From: Imperialibacter sp963977595
Lineage (GTDB): Bacteria; Bacteroidota; Bacteroidia; Cytophagales; Cyclobacteriaceae
NCBI RefSeq assembly: GCF_048007035.1
Contig: NZ_CP180355.1
Span: 558,001 to 622,000 of the forward strand
DNA: 64,000 nucleotides
Direction: 5' to 3'
Positions 33,468-43,135 of the stretch are shown in pieces. Position 1 is the first letter of the stretch, and each line of letters begins with the position of its first letter. The translations under genes and the position numbers were made by a program. The notes beneath the pieces were generated by a model. That model worked only from the letters and a program-made list of their open reading frames with translations. It had not been told where the DNA came from and did not search any database.

Positions 33468-34100
33468 TCAAATATTATTATCAACTATGAACTTCATCAT
33501 TGAAGCAAAGTTTTTCAAGCCAAGCTTAGAGGCAATGTTTTTACGATGGGTCTTAATGGTAAACTGGCTCAAGTTGAGCTGGTCGGCCATTTCCTTTGTG
33601 GTCATTCCCTGCTTAATGTGCTGAATGATCTCCATTTCTCTTCTGGTGAGATTAAACTGCTTCACAAAACTTTCATCCTCAGTGAAGCTGGCGGCGTGAT
33701 CTGGCTTCCGTAAAGGGAACACTGTTTCTCCGGAAGCAACCTTTCTTATTGCCTCCACTAGCTTCTCCCTTGGGCTGGTTTTAAGCAAGTAACCACGTGC
33801 ACCGTATTCCCGAGCCTTCTGTATCATATAGTCCTCCCCGTAGGTGGAAAGCATTATGATCTTAACATGAGGGTTCCATGCATTGATTTCTCTTGTCACT
33901 TCAAGCCCGTTCATGCCAGGCATGTTGATATCCATCAATACCACATCCACTTGTGTATCTCTCAACAGCGACTGTAACTGTTTCCCGCCTGTGGCGGTGC
34001 CCACCACCTCCAGGTCGGGCTCCTTTGTTAGCATTAACCTCAGACCATCAATAAACAACAAATGATCATCAGCAATAACGATTCTCAGTTTAGCTGTCAT
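33468..34100 (-). CDS. NarL/FixJ-type response regulator
   Basis: A 210-residue two-domain regulator. The receiver (1-120) has the acidic pair IVIADDH, phospho-Asp in VVLMDINMPGMNGLEV, Thr in IIMLSTYGED and Lys in RGYLLKTSPREKL. The LuxR-type helix-turn-helix (145-205) has LTRREMEIIQHIKQG and LSQFTIKTHRKNIASKLG. It overlaps the histidine kinase gene by 11 bp, so they are a translationally coupled pair. It lies directly downstream in transcription of the kinase and upstream of the surface-protein promoter region, a possible target. Confidence 0.95.
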   Translation of the reverse strand: MTAKLRIVIADDHLLFIDGLRLMLTKEPDLEVVGTATGGKQLQSLLRDTQVDVVLMDINMPGMNGLEVTREINAWNPHVKIIMLSTYGEDYMIQKAREYGARGYLLKTSPREKLVEAIRKVASGETVFPLRKPDHAASFTEDESFVKQFNLTRREMEIIQHIKQGMTTKEMADQLNLSQFTIKTHRKNIASKLGLKNFASMMKFIVDNNI

Positions 34101-35964
34101 TTTGTTTTGATTTAAGTAGAATAGAAACTATTACCGTAGTTCCGGCCTTATTGGAGTCAATGGCCAACTCACCCTGAAGGTACTGCACCCTCGACTGAAT
34201 GCTTTTCAGGCCGATTCCGTTTCCCGCTCCATCGGAAAAGCCTTTTCCATTGTCCTCCACAACCATCTCGAAGGACTCATCGTGATAGAAAAGTTGAATT
34301 GTTGCTTCAGTGGCCTCAGCATGTTTCAGGATGTTGCTGGTAAGCTCCATCACGATCCGGTAGATCATCAGCTCCTCATCTTTTCCAAAATACTTGCTCC
34401 CTCCCTTTTGGTAAAAAGCAAAGCTTACTCTTGAATCATCATTCAACTGTTGCACGTAGGCTGCTATAACATCCTTGAGATTGGTATTGGCGAACTCCGG
34501 CGGCATAAGATTGTGTGAAACCTGCCTTACATGTGCTGAGGTATCATCCAACAACTGCATAAGAGAGGATTTTTGCGCTTCGTCTGACTCCAGCGACTGA
34601 AGGTTGAGTTTTATAACAGCCAGATTGCTGCCCAAATCGTCGTGAAGATCTTCTGCAATTCGCTTTCTTTCTTCTTCCTGGGCACTGATAATCTTTTTTA
34701 CCTGCACTACCTTCTGCTTTTGAAGTTCCGAAGTGATTTTCTCTTTTTCTCTTTGATAGATTCTGTAGCGGTACATCAGCCCAAATGAAATGACAATGGT
34801 TTCAATCACCATGCCTATTTCAAAAAGAGAGGGAGGAAAAAGGTAGGAAGAGGAAGTCAAAAACAAAATTCTCTCAAACCCGCCTATCAGAAAGATAAGC
34901 AAGCCGACAAGAATAAGCCAGCTGGTATTAAAGCCCTTATACAGGCTATAAACGCAATTTATGACTATTAAAATCAGTCCTACAAATGTGCTCTTATTAG
35001 CAATTTCAAATAAAATGATTTCAGGCCGGTGAGGTATCTCTATATAAAATACAACAAAATGAACCGCCGCTGAGAGGAAAAGAATCCACTTTACAATGCT
35101 TGTAGTTTTATAAAGCAGGCTTTTGCTGCCAATATTCGTAAAGAAAAGCTGGAGCACTTGAATCAACATCCCAATGGATAGCGCTGCTACGCCTGCCATT
35201 CCCAGGGTACGGTAGCCGGAGCGGGAGTCCATACCAAGAAACTGTGCGTCCAGATTCTCATGTTTGAATAATAATAAGATTTGAATAGCAATGTACAGTG
35301 AATACCAGAAGTGGATTTTGTCAAACGTAGAGAAATAGAGGTAAAAATTAAAAAAAAGGAAAAGCAAGAGCATGCCTATCATGAGTCCGAATGAAAAATA
35401 GAACCGAGCCTCCATCTTCTTTTGGGCTTTGGGGTGCAAAAGAGCCAAGGCAATAACCCGATATGCGTGACTCTCGTCTGTCGTTAAGTAAAACGTATCA
35501 GTTGTTTTGGGCCCGATAGATATTGGGTAGGTATAATGAGCATACGCATAGGGTCTTGACTCAAATGGGTACGAGTAGCCTATTTTACCGAGCGATTTCC
35601 AGCCATCATCAGAAGACTGGAATAACTCCCCTTCACGCATTCCCAGTTGGCCTAAAAGTAGCATCAGCTGCCTGCTGGTTGAATCGCCATTGTATATCTT
35701 GAATCTAAACCAATAGTGAAACTCGTCGTAGCCCACATGGATAATGGGATCGTTGTCCAACCGGATGAATTTTGAGTCATAAAGAGGTTTGGTAACCGAA
35801 TCAAACGGTATCAAAAAATTAGTCTTGAGCACTTCAACATACTTATTAACAAGGGGATAGGAATCTTCCTTGCAAACAGCTGCATCAATCGGCTGGCTTG
35901 TTAACTTTGCCGCAGTCATTAGCATCGCAACAATCAAAAGAGTCGTTTTCAGAAGGGTTTTCAT
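34090..35964 (-). CDS. 7TM-DISM sensor histidine kinase
   Basis: A 624-residue membrane kinase. Signal peptide, then a 7TMR-DISM extracellular beta domain (about 35-175; FHYWFRFKIYNGDSTSRQLM), seven membrane helices (about 185-405), a coiled coil, and a HisKA_3 dimerisation domain with the phospho-His in RIAEDLHDDLGSNLAVIKLN. The ATPase domain has MVVEDNGKGFSDGAGNGIG. The extracellular domain of this family resembles carbohydrate-binding modules and is thought to sense soluble ligands. Its partner is the overlapping response regulator. Confidence 0.94.
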   Translation of the reverse strand: MKTLLKTTLLIVAMLMTAAKLTSQPIDAAVCKEDSYPLVNKYVEVLKTNFLIPFDSVTKPLYDSKFIRLDNDPIIHVGYDEFHYWFRFKIYNGDSTSRQLMLLLGQLGMREGELFQSSDDGWKSLGKIGYSYPFESRPYAYAHYTYPISIGPKTTDTFYLTTDESHAYRVIALALLHPKAQKKMEARFYFSFGLMIGMLLLFLFFNFYLYFSTFDKIHFWYSLYIAIQILLLFKHENLDAQFLGMDSRSGYRTLGMAGVAALSIGMLIQVLQLFFTNIGSKSLLYKTTSIVKWILFLSAAVHFVVFYIEIPHRPEIILFEIANKSTFVGLILIVINCVYSLYKGFNTSWLILVGLLIFLIGGFERILFLTSSSYLFPPSLFEIGMVIETIVISFGLMYRYRIYQREKEKITSELQKQKVVQVKKIISAQEEERKRIAEDLHDDLGSNLAVIKLNLQSLESDEAQKSSLMQLLDDTSAHVRQVSHNLMPPEFANTNLKDVIAAYVQQLNDDSRVSFAFYQKGGSKYFGKDEELMIYRIVMELTSNILKHAEATEATIQLFYHDESFEMVVEDNGKGFSDGAGNGIGLKSIQSRVQYLQGELAIDSNKAGTTVIVSILLKSKQNDS

Positions 35965-36151
35965 TACCCGAACAAACTAAGTGGTTCTTTTGGGAATAAG
36001 AAATACAAACAAAGGAGTATAGTGGGTTTCCAATTACCAAAAGCATACTGACAATGAATTCGTTACGAAGAAAAAATGAATTTCAACCCAGTCTTTCCGT
36101 AAATCCAATAGATTTTCACAACTTGTTCACTCAAAAAAGTGGCCTCCGAAA

Positions 36152-36892
36152 ATGCACAACTATTTAACTACAGTTCTTTCGATCAACAGCAGATCATCAC
36201 TGCTTTTCGTGCTCCTGGTTTTTATTTCGGTGCTTTCGAATTGTGACAATGCCTCTGGTCAGCAAGAAAAGAAAGTCGTGAGTACTGTTGATTTCACAGT
36301 CGACACCATCCCTACCCTCAACGCTACCAAGCTTGAACTTACGAAACAGTATTGCCTTGAAAACTATGGGGTGGCCAGCTATAAACTAGACAGCCCAAAA
36401 ATTGTACTGGTACACTTCACTGTCATTCCAACATTGGAAGAAACCGTTGCGTACTTTCAGAAAGACTCTATCGAATCGAGCCGAACAAACATCAGTAAGT
36501 TCAGTCAAATGAATGTGGGCATTCACTACATCGTTGACAAAGATGGCAGTATCTATAAGCTCGTTCCCGACACCGTAATTGCTCGTCACGCCATTGGCTT
36601 CAATCATGTCTCCATTGGTATCGAAAACATTGCCAAAGACGCAGCTGACCTCACTCCTGCTCAGCTGGAGAGTAATGTAAAGCTGATTGCAGTGCTGAAG
36701 GAAAGAAACCCTGGCCTGGAATATTTGGTAGGTCATCACGAGTACAACGACACCTCACTGGCTCATTACAAGCTGTTTCTGGCGGTAGACGAGTCGTACA
36801 AACCACACAACAAGCCAGATCCGGGGCCAAAGTTTATTTCTGACCTCAGGGAAAAGCTCAAGGCTGAATACAACCTAACTTTTATGAAATAA
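36152..36892 (+). CDS. Lipoprotein N-acetylmuramoyl-L-alanine amidase (Amidase_2/PGRP-like)
   Basis: A 246-residue protein. The N-terminus ends in a lipobox, LVFISVLSNC (Cys 31), so it is probably a lipoprotein. The catalytic domain has zinc His in VLVHFTVI, GIHYIVDKDGSIYKLVPD, a second His in VIARHAIGFNHVSIGIEN, and the last ligand region KPDPGPKF. It should cleave the bond between MurNAc and the peptide stem, in recycling or remodelling of the wall. The usual first-ligand context is slightly altered (VHFT). Its TAA overlaps the start of the next, frameshifted gene (TAATG). Confidence 0.88.
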   Translation: MHNYLTTVLSINSRSSLLFVLLVFISVLSNCDNASGQQEKKVVSTVDFTVDTIPTLNATKLELTKQYCLENYGVASYKLDSPKIVLVHFTVIPTLEETVAYFQKDSIESSRTNISKFSQMNVGIHYIVDKDGSIYKLVPDTVIARHAIGFNHVSIGIENIAKDAADLTPAQLESNVKLIAVLKERNPGLEYLVGHHEYNDTSLAHYKLFLAVDESYKPHNKPDPGPKFISDLREKLKAEYNLTFMK

Positions 36893-37211
36893 TGATCGCC
36901 CGCATTTGGCACGGCTGGACTACCCCCGAAAACGAAATGGCCTACCAGACCATTTTGCTTAATGAAGTCATTCCTGGCATCAAAGCCAAAAATTTACCAG
37001 GCTTCAGAAAGATACAAGTCATGAAACGGCCTGTGGGTGTCGAAACAGATTTACGACGATCATGTATTTCGACAGTCTCGAAAACATCAGGAGCTTTACC
37101 GGAGATGACTACGAAACAGCCCACGTTCCTGAAAGAGCCAGGGCGGTACTGAAGAGGTTTGATGGCAAGGCCATCCACAGAGAGTTGGTAGAAGAAACTT
37201 CTGTTAGTTGA
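36892..37211 (+). pseudogene. Antibiotic-biosynthesis-monooxygenase-like protein, frameshifted
   Basis: The first part (MIARIWHGWTTPENEMAYQT, then GFRKIQVMKRPVG) reads as a dimeric alpha-beta barrel monooxygenase-like protein. Near 37046-37051 the frame breaks; the open frame runs on to 37152 in nonsense. One base added there restores TIMYFDSLENIRSFTGDDYE, then TAHVPERARAVLKRF, ending at 37211, which is the normal end for this about 105-residue family. It is either a mutation or a sequencing error. The start is coupled to the amidase stop. Confidence 0.75.
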
Positions 37212-37674
37212 ATGGATTGCTCACCACACGAACGTTGGTGACATCATTTGGGTAAGCAAAATCAAGACTGCTTCGTATCACACGGATTCAGAGCGGAACA
37301 GGGCTTCGTTACTTCATAGTCAAAACTACCAAAGTATCATGACTATTGAATTATTCTTAATTAAATCGTCATTTTTTATCGTTTGCAACAACATGCCATG
37401 GTTTTTCGGTAGACAAATCAGCAAACTCGCACTCAACGCATTTTTAATTTTCTGCTAGAAAAACTAAAAAGCACTATGAAATAACACTATCATAACGTAC
37501 TTTATTGTTTGGTATTTGTCCGGTTTAGTAATATTGATTAAAAATGGTGTTAACGCCCACAAACTAATAGATCGAAATATTTCGGGTATATTAATTCAAG
37601 TTGGCACATGTTACATCTATTTAATACCTGTTGGCAATATTATTAGGCGATCACTTGCCTCAACCAGCTAAAGT
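37212..37674. other. Gene-free A/T-rich region before the ECF sigma gene, with a perfect palindrome
   Basis: No coding frame is convincing. The perfect 12-bp palindrome CGAAATATTTCG at 37573-37584 lies about 90 bp before the sigma gene and could be a regulator site. No clean TAnnTTTG promoter box was found. Confidence 0.35.
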
Positions 37675-38301
37675 ATGTCTCAGTTCGTCACTATTAACGA
37701 GTATAGCGGTGAGTCCGATCTTTGGGATCAGCTGGTTCGGTGTGGAGACAAAACAGCCCTTAAATCGATCTACACTGCGTATGCTCAACTCCTTTTCAAC
37801 TACGGCATGCACGTGACGCAGAACAAAGATTTAGTCAAAGATTGCATCCAAGACCTTTTTTTAGAACTGCTAAAAAACCACGCAACCCTCGGCAAGACCT
37901 CCTCAATCAAGTACTACCTGTACAAGGCACTTCGGCGAAAAATTATTTATGAGGAAAAGAAGATTACACGTCAAATGTCGAGCCAGGAGCATTTTTCAGA
38001 CACCGATGGTGCCGAGGTATTCTTCGAATTTTCAGAAACAGTTGAAAAAGCTAATGCATTGAGCCGGAAGAAGCTTCTTCAGTCAGTTCAATCTTTACCG
38101 AAAAGGCAACAAGAGGTTATCCAATTAATTTTTTTTGAAAACCTAAGCAGAGACGAGGTTGCTGAAATTTTGGAAATTGACGCCAACTACCTGTACACCA
38201 TCACCTGGAAAGCCATAAAGGCCCTGCGGAAGACACTTTTACCCAGGAAAGTTATTACTCATATCATCCCCATCCTGCTCGGCTTATGCCTGCTGAATTA
38301 A
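37675..38301 (+). CDS. ECF sigma factor of the SusC-linked type
   Basis: A 208-residue sigma-70 family protein with region 2 (FNYGMHVTQNKDLVKDCIQD, LFLELLKN) and region 4 (LPKRQQEVIQLIFFENLSRD, EVAEILEIDANYLYTI). It ends with an unusual hydrophobic tail (VITHIIPILLGLCLLN) that may associate with the membrane. It heads the classic Bacteroidota series sigma - FecR - SusC with STN domain - SusD, in which substrate binding at the outer membrane releases the sigma factor to transcribe the transport genes. FecR begins 143 bp downstream. Confidence 0.92.
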   Translation: MSQFVTINEYSGESDLWDQLVRCGDKTALKSIYTAYAQLLFNYGMHVTQNKDLVKDCIQDLFLELLKNHATLGKTSSIKYYLYKALRRKIIYEEKKITRQMSSQEHFSDTDGAEVFFEFSETVEKANALSRKKLLQSVQSLPKRQQEVIQLIFFENLSRDEVAEILEIDANYLYTITWKAIKALRKTLLPRKVITHIIPILLGLCLLN

Positions 38302-38443
38302 GCCATTCCCACCCCAATAATTCTCTCAAAAAACCTTTATCTCTGTCCGGAATTGTGTTGGACGTGATTTTTTTTTTCAAAAAAAGGTAGAGATTTCATT
38401 TCTGCTTGCTTTTAGTATTAAAGTAGTCATAAAACGAATATTT

Positions 38444-39496
38444 ATGAACCCTACCTTTAATACAGTAGAAGACCTAATCGTAGACAATTCCTTTAGAAAG
38501 TGGGTGCTTCAAAACGACCCCAAAGCAAAAGCGCAATGGGAGCAATACCTTTCGACAAACCCCGAAAAGAAAGAACTGGTTGAAGAAGCCAAGCTATTCC
38601 TCAAAAAGCTTCCCAGGGTAAACTATCAATTGCCCACCTCCGACTTTGAAACTATTTGGGCTCAAATTGAAAAAAGCTCCGAGTCTGAGATATATAATCA
38701 GGAGCAGGCAATGGCATCAACACCCTCGGGTGCCAGAGTGCGGTCAATTTCCTCCACATGGTATTATGTGGCCGCTTCTATTGTCCTGATTCTAATTGCA
38801 GTCGGAATCAGCCAACGCTACGGCAGCCTGCTGGGAGACACAACTGTGTCTTTCCACACAAAATATGGCGAAAACCAAACGATTGAACTGCCCGATGGAT
38901 CGGTGGTGACTTTGAATGCTAACTCAAGCCTGACCTATAACAGTCAACACTTCGATGACGACCGCAGAACGGTAAAATTGGACGGCGAAGCCTTTTTCAA
39001 AATAAGCAAGCGTGCCTTGCCAGGCGGCGGCAAGATTAAGTTCATTGTGGAAACAGCCGACCTCGAGGTAGAAGTTCTGGGCACGGAATTTAATGTGAAC
39101 ACCAGAAGGGCGAGCACAAAAGTGGTACTTACCGAGGGCCAGGTACAGATCAAGCTCACGAAGACCGACAGTGTAGGGCCAATCACCATGCTGCCCGGCG
39201 AAAAAATCACATATACCTCAGGTCAGAAATCGCCAACGAAGGAGCAAGCTAAAGTGAATGTTGCCACCGCATGGAAAGAGAATGAACTCATTTTCGAAGA
39301 TACCCCCGTGGGTGAAATTATTCACGTGCTGGAAGACAATTATGGCCTGAGAATAAAACTAAAAAAACCAGGGATTGCTGAACGGCATTACACAGGAAAG
39401 TTCAAAAATCCTGACCCTGAAGTCATTTTAATGGCACTCTCAGGTCTGTTTGACCTGAAACTTGAGCGCCGCAACGGAACTGTTACTCTAAACTAA
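38444..39496 (+). CDS. FecR family anti-sigma factor
   Basis: A 350-residue single-pass membrane protein: a cytoplasmic N-terminal part (about 1-100) that holds the sigma factor, a membrane helix WYYVAASIVLILIAVGI, the periplasmic FecR domain (FHTKYGENQTIELPDGSVVT, LNANSSLTY), and a C-terminal STN-like domain (LIFEDTPVGEIIHVLEDNYG) that should meet the N-terminal signalling domain of the SusC protein. Placed between the sigma and SusC genes as expected. Confidence 0.93.
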   Translation: MNPTFNTVEDLIVDNSFRKWVLQNDPKAKAQWEQYLSTNPEKKELVEEAKLFLKKLPRVNYQLPTSDFETIWAQIEKSSESEIYNQEQAMASTPSGARVRSISSTWYYVAASIVLILIAVGISQRYGSLLGDTTVSFHTKYGENQTIELPDGSVVTLNANSSLTYNSQHFDDDRRTVKLDGEAFFKISKRALPGGGKIKFIVETADLEVEVLGTEFNVNTRRASTKVVLTEGQVQIKLTKTDSVGPITMLPGEKITYTSGQKSPTKEQAKVNVATAWKENELIFEDTPVGEIIHVLEDNYGLRIKLKKPGIAERHYTGKFKNPDPEVILMALSGLFDLKLERRNGTVTLN

Positions 39497-39569
39497 AGCT
39501 GCCTATGGAAAACCAATGTAGAACAATTAAAGATCGAACCAGTACCAAGGAAATTAAACTGCAAAACTT

Positions 39570-42500
39570 ATGAAAATCTCTACAAAAAAATTTTTGTACT
39601 CGGTAGGATTTACCTTTCTACTCCTACTCTACCACAGTGGAATTGGGCAACCTGTCGACGACCTTTTGTTGTCGGCAGATGCTAGCTTATCCAACACCTA
39701 TACGATAGAAGAAGCGCTCGAACACCTTGAAAAGAAACACCAGGTATCGTTTCACTACGAAACACAAATGGTCAGAAACGCAAAAGTTTCTGGCGATCTG
39801 TCTGATTTTGATCGGAAAAACCTGCAAGATGCACTGAGCATTTTGCTGGAACCCTTAAAGCTCAATTTTCGCAAGCTGGATGACAACTATTACCTGATTG
39901 TGAAAGACAATACCCCAAAGAAAATTGAAGGCCAAAAGACAGCGGGCTTTACCACCTCTCTCGATAGGGGACCACTGTACGCTTCAATTGCCAAGATCAA
40001 TTCATACCAGCTACCAAAAATCCCCGTTTTAAGAGAGCAGACCATATCCGGTAAAGTAACAGATGAAAAGACTGGAGAAGGGCTACCGGGCGTAACTGTA
40101 CTAGCCAAGGGAACCACAACTGGCACAACTACTGACATGGATGGTCAGTATCGCCTTACTGTTGCCGATGAAGTAACTACCCTGGTATTTTCATCGATTG
40201 GCTTTGTCACGGTGGAAGTTCCCATCGCAGGCAGGTCCACTATTAATTTTGCGATGAAAGAAGACGTGACCAGCCTGGACGAAATTGTCGTTATTGGTTA
40301 CGGTACGCAAAAAAGGTCGGATTTAACTGGCTCTGTTGGTTCTGTGAACACTGACCAGCTTCAGCAGCGTCCTGCACCTTCTTTAAATCAGGCCATTGCG
40401 GGCAGAATACCCGGCGTGCAGGTAAACATCAACTCAGGCCGCCCTGGTGGAAAATCGAATGTAAGAGTTCGTGGCTTCAGCTCTATCAACTCTTCCAATA
40501 ACCCATTGTATGTTGTGGACGGAGTGCAGTTGCCAGTGGGCAATCAAACACAGCGCAGCTCGGCCATTGACTATATTAACCCCAGCGATATCGTTTCTGT
40601 TGAAGTGTTAAAAGACGCTTCCTCGACTGCCATTTACGGTGCCAGAGGTGCCAATGGCGTTATCCTTATCACGACAAAAAAGGGCAAGTCAGGTGAAGGA
40701 AAAATCACCTATGATGGAATCTTCAGTGTAAACACTTATGGCCCTAACAAGCCAGAGGTGCTAAACGCAAAAGAATACCTGGAAGTGGAAGATCTTGCCT
40801 GGCGCAACATGGAAAAGTTTGACCCCGACGGCTGGGCCGCTGGCAAATGGGCGTATCTGAATCCTGCCCTAAAGAGAACCGATCCAAGGCTTTTCGATGC
40901 CAATGGCAATCCCTACTACGACACTAACTGGATAGAAGAAACAACGCAAAACAAGCTGTCGCAAAATCATCAGCTCAACTTCAGCGGAGGCGATGACAAA
41001 ACAACCTACTCATTTTCATTGGGTTACAGAGATGACGAAGGCTTGTACAGAACGTCATTTATGACCAGGTACTCGGGCAGACTGAATATCGAAACCAAAG
41101 TCAAAAAATGGCTTACAGTGGGCGCTAACCTCAGCTATAACTACCAAAAGGAAAACAATGTAGACTATAGTGACCAGGTGCCACGCCGAATGGTGGAAGA
41201 TTTCCCGTTCCTTCCTGTGTACTATCCCGACGGCACCTACGCCGACAACAGGGACTACCCGTTTGCCGAAGGAACTATGAGCTCGGTTCACAACCTGCTG
41301 GAGCGTGAATACCTGATCAGCACACAGACCATGCTTGGTAGTGCTTTCACCAATATCACATTGGCAGAAGGCCTGGTTCTACGCACAGTGCTTGCTTCCA
41401 ACATTGTAACCAGAGGCACACAACGCTACGAAGGTCGTACGATACAGATCGGTTCTCAAGGACGTGCCTGGCTTGCTGAAGAAGAAGAAGATTTTTGGTC
41501 ATTTGAAAACTATTTGACCTACACCAAAAATTTTGCTGAGATTCATTCCTTCACAGGAATGCTTGGTCTGTCATGGCAGGAGTCGAATTATTTTGGTCAG
41601 TCTTCGGAAATCAGAAATTTCTCAACAGACTATTTCCAATATAATAACCTGGGTGCTGGTAGCCAGAACCTGGCTGTGGGATCCGGTGCCAATAGAGAGG
41701 CGCTCAACTCATACTTCGGTCGTTTCAACTACAGCCTGATGAACAGGTACCTCATCACATTTACCGGCAGGGCCGACGGTTCATCTAAGTTTGGCGACAA
41801 CAATAAGTACGCTTTCTTCCCATCAACAGCGTTGGCTTGGAGAATAAGTGAAGAGGGTTTTATGCAGAGTGTCCCTGCGGTTTCCAATTTGAAGCTTCGA
41901 ACAAGCTACGGTCTGACTGGTAACTCAGAAATACCACCCTATTCTTCTTTATCATTATTGGGTTCTGGCTACGCAGCCATTTTGAACGACAGCAGAGTGG
42001 GTGGCACGGGCATCAATCGCCTGGCAAACCCTGATCTGAGATGGGAAAAAACTGCACAAGCAGACGTTGGCATTGAATTGGGCCTTTTCAAAGGGAGAAT
42101 AGGCATTGAAGCTGACTATTATTACAGGAAGACTACAGACATGCTGCTTGATGCACCGGTTCCGCAGACCAGTGGTTATGCAACCATCCGCAGAAACGTT
42201 GGATCAATGCAAAACAAAGGGCTTGAACTTGCATTGAACACTGTAAACGTTGAATTCAACAGGTTCTCGTGGAATACCTCATTCAACATTTCGTTCAACC
42301 AGAACAAAGTATTGGAGCTGGCTACCCGATCAGACATCTTTGGAGTAGGTGGTCCTGGCATCACCAACCAAACAAGCATTATTCGTGAAGGCGAACCTGC
42401 TGGCGCTTTCTGGGGACTTAACCGCCTGGGCGTGTGGGGAACCGACGAAGCTGCTGAAGCTGCTGAATTTACCAGCTACAGAAATGGCTTAACCATGCTG

Positions 42501-43097
42501 CCAGGCGATATCAAGTATGAAGACGTGAACGGTGATAAAGCCATCACAGATGCTGATAGAATGATTATAGGGAATGGTAGCCCTAAAGGATGGGGTTCGT
42601 TCATAAACAATGTACGGTTCGGTAATTTCGACCTGACCTTGGATCTGCAGTTCATGTATGGCAACGACATCATGGACATGAACCTCCACTCTAGTGAAGA
42701 CCGCCAGTCGTTAGCCAATAGCTACCGCACTGTGCTGAACGCATGGACTCCTGAGAATCAGAATACTATGATTGCCCAAGTAAGAGACACCCGGGCAGGC
42801 TATGTAACCAACGTGGATACTCATTGGGTGCAGGACGGCTCATTCATCAGAGGTCGAAACTTACTGCTGGGCTATTCCTTGCCAACAACAGCAGTTGAAA
42901 GGATCAAGCTTAGCAATGTCAGGATTTATGCTTCTACGCAAAACTTCTTCCTGATAGTAAGCGACGAGGTAATTGGTGATCCTGAGATTACCCCAATTCG
43001 TGGTAATGACAGCAACAATGTATTCTCGCAAGGGATGAAATGGCACGAGTACCCTAAGCCAACAGTATGGACAATGGGTATTCAGATTGGACTTTAG
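39570..43097 (+). CDS. SusC/RagA family TonB-dependent transporter with STN signalling domain
   Basis: A 1175-residue outer-membrane transporter. After the signal peptide comes an STN domain (about 45-115; YTIEEALEHLEKKHQVSFHY), which makes this a transducer as well as a transporter, then a carboxypeptidase-regulatory-like fold (ISGKVTDEKTGEGLPGVTVL), the TonB-plug region (DEIVVIGYGTQKRSDLTGSV; GVQLPVGNQ) and a 22-strand barrel to the C-terminal aromatic-rich strand VWTMGIQIGL. With the adjacent SusD it imports an oligosaccharide or similar ligand. No glycoside hydrolase lies next to it, so the substrate is not indicated. Confidence 0.96.
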   Translation: MKISTKKFLYSVGFTFLLLLYHSGIGQPVDDLLLSADASLSNTYTIEEALEHLEKKHQVSFHYETQMVRNAKVSGDLSDFDRKNLQDALSILLEPLKLNFRKLDDNYYLIVKDNTPKKIEGQKTAGFTTSLDRGPLYASIAKINSYQLPKIPVLREQTISGKVTDEKTGEGLPGVTVLAKGTTTGTTTDMDGQYRLTVADEVTTLVFSSIGFVTVEVPIAGRSTINFAMKEDVTSLDEIVVIGYGTQKRSDLTGSVGSVNTDQLQQRPAPSLNQAIAGRIPGVQVNINSGRPGGKSNVRVRGFSSINSSNNPLYVVDGVQLPVGNQTQRSSAIDYINPSDIVSVEVLKDASSTAIYGARGANGVILITTKKGKSGEGKITYDGIFSVNTYGPNKPEVLNAKEYLEVEDLAWRNMEKFDPDGWAAGKWAYLNPALKRTDPRLFDANGNPYYDTNWIEETTQNKLSQNHQLNFSGGDDKTTYSFSLGYRDDEGLYRTSFMTRYSGRLNIETKVKKWLTVGANLSYNYQKENNVDYSDQVPRRMVEDFPFLPVYYPDGTYADNRDYPFAEGTMSSVHNLLEREYLISTQTMLGSAFTNITLAEGLVLRTVLASNIVTRGTQRYEGRTIQIGSQGRAWLAEEEEDFWSFENYLTYTKNFAEIHSFTGMLGLSWQESNYFGQSSEIRNFSTDYFQYNNLGAGSQNLAVGSGANREALNSYFGRFNYSLMNRYLITFTGRADGSSKFGDNNKYAFFPSTALAWRISEEGFMQSVPAVSNLKLRTSYGLTGNSEIPPYSSLSLLGSGYAAILNDSRVGGTGINRLANPDLRWEKTAQADVGIELGLFKGRIGIEADYYYRKTTDMLLDAPVPQTSGYATIRRNVGSMQNKGLELALNTVNVEFNRFSWNTSFNISFNQNKVLELATRSDIFGVGGPGITNQTSIIREGEPAGAFWGLNRLGVWGTDEAAEAAEFTSYRNGLTMLPGDIKYEDVNGDKAITDADRMIIGNGSPKGWGSFINNVRFGNFDLTLDLQFMYGNDIMDMNLHSSEDRQSLANSYRTVLNAWTPENQNTMIAQVRDTRAGYVTNVDTHWVQDGSFIRGRNLLLGYSLPTTAVERIKLSNVRIYASTQNFFLIVSDEVIGDPEITPIRGNDSNNVFSQGMKWHEYPKPTVWTMGIQIGL

Positions 43098-43135
43098 TCA
43101 GTGTCAGTTTTTCCAACCATAAAAAGACAAACATC

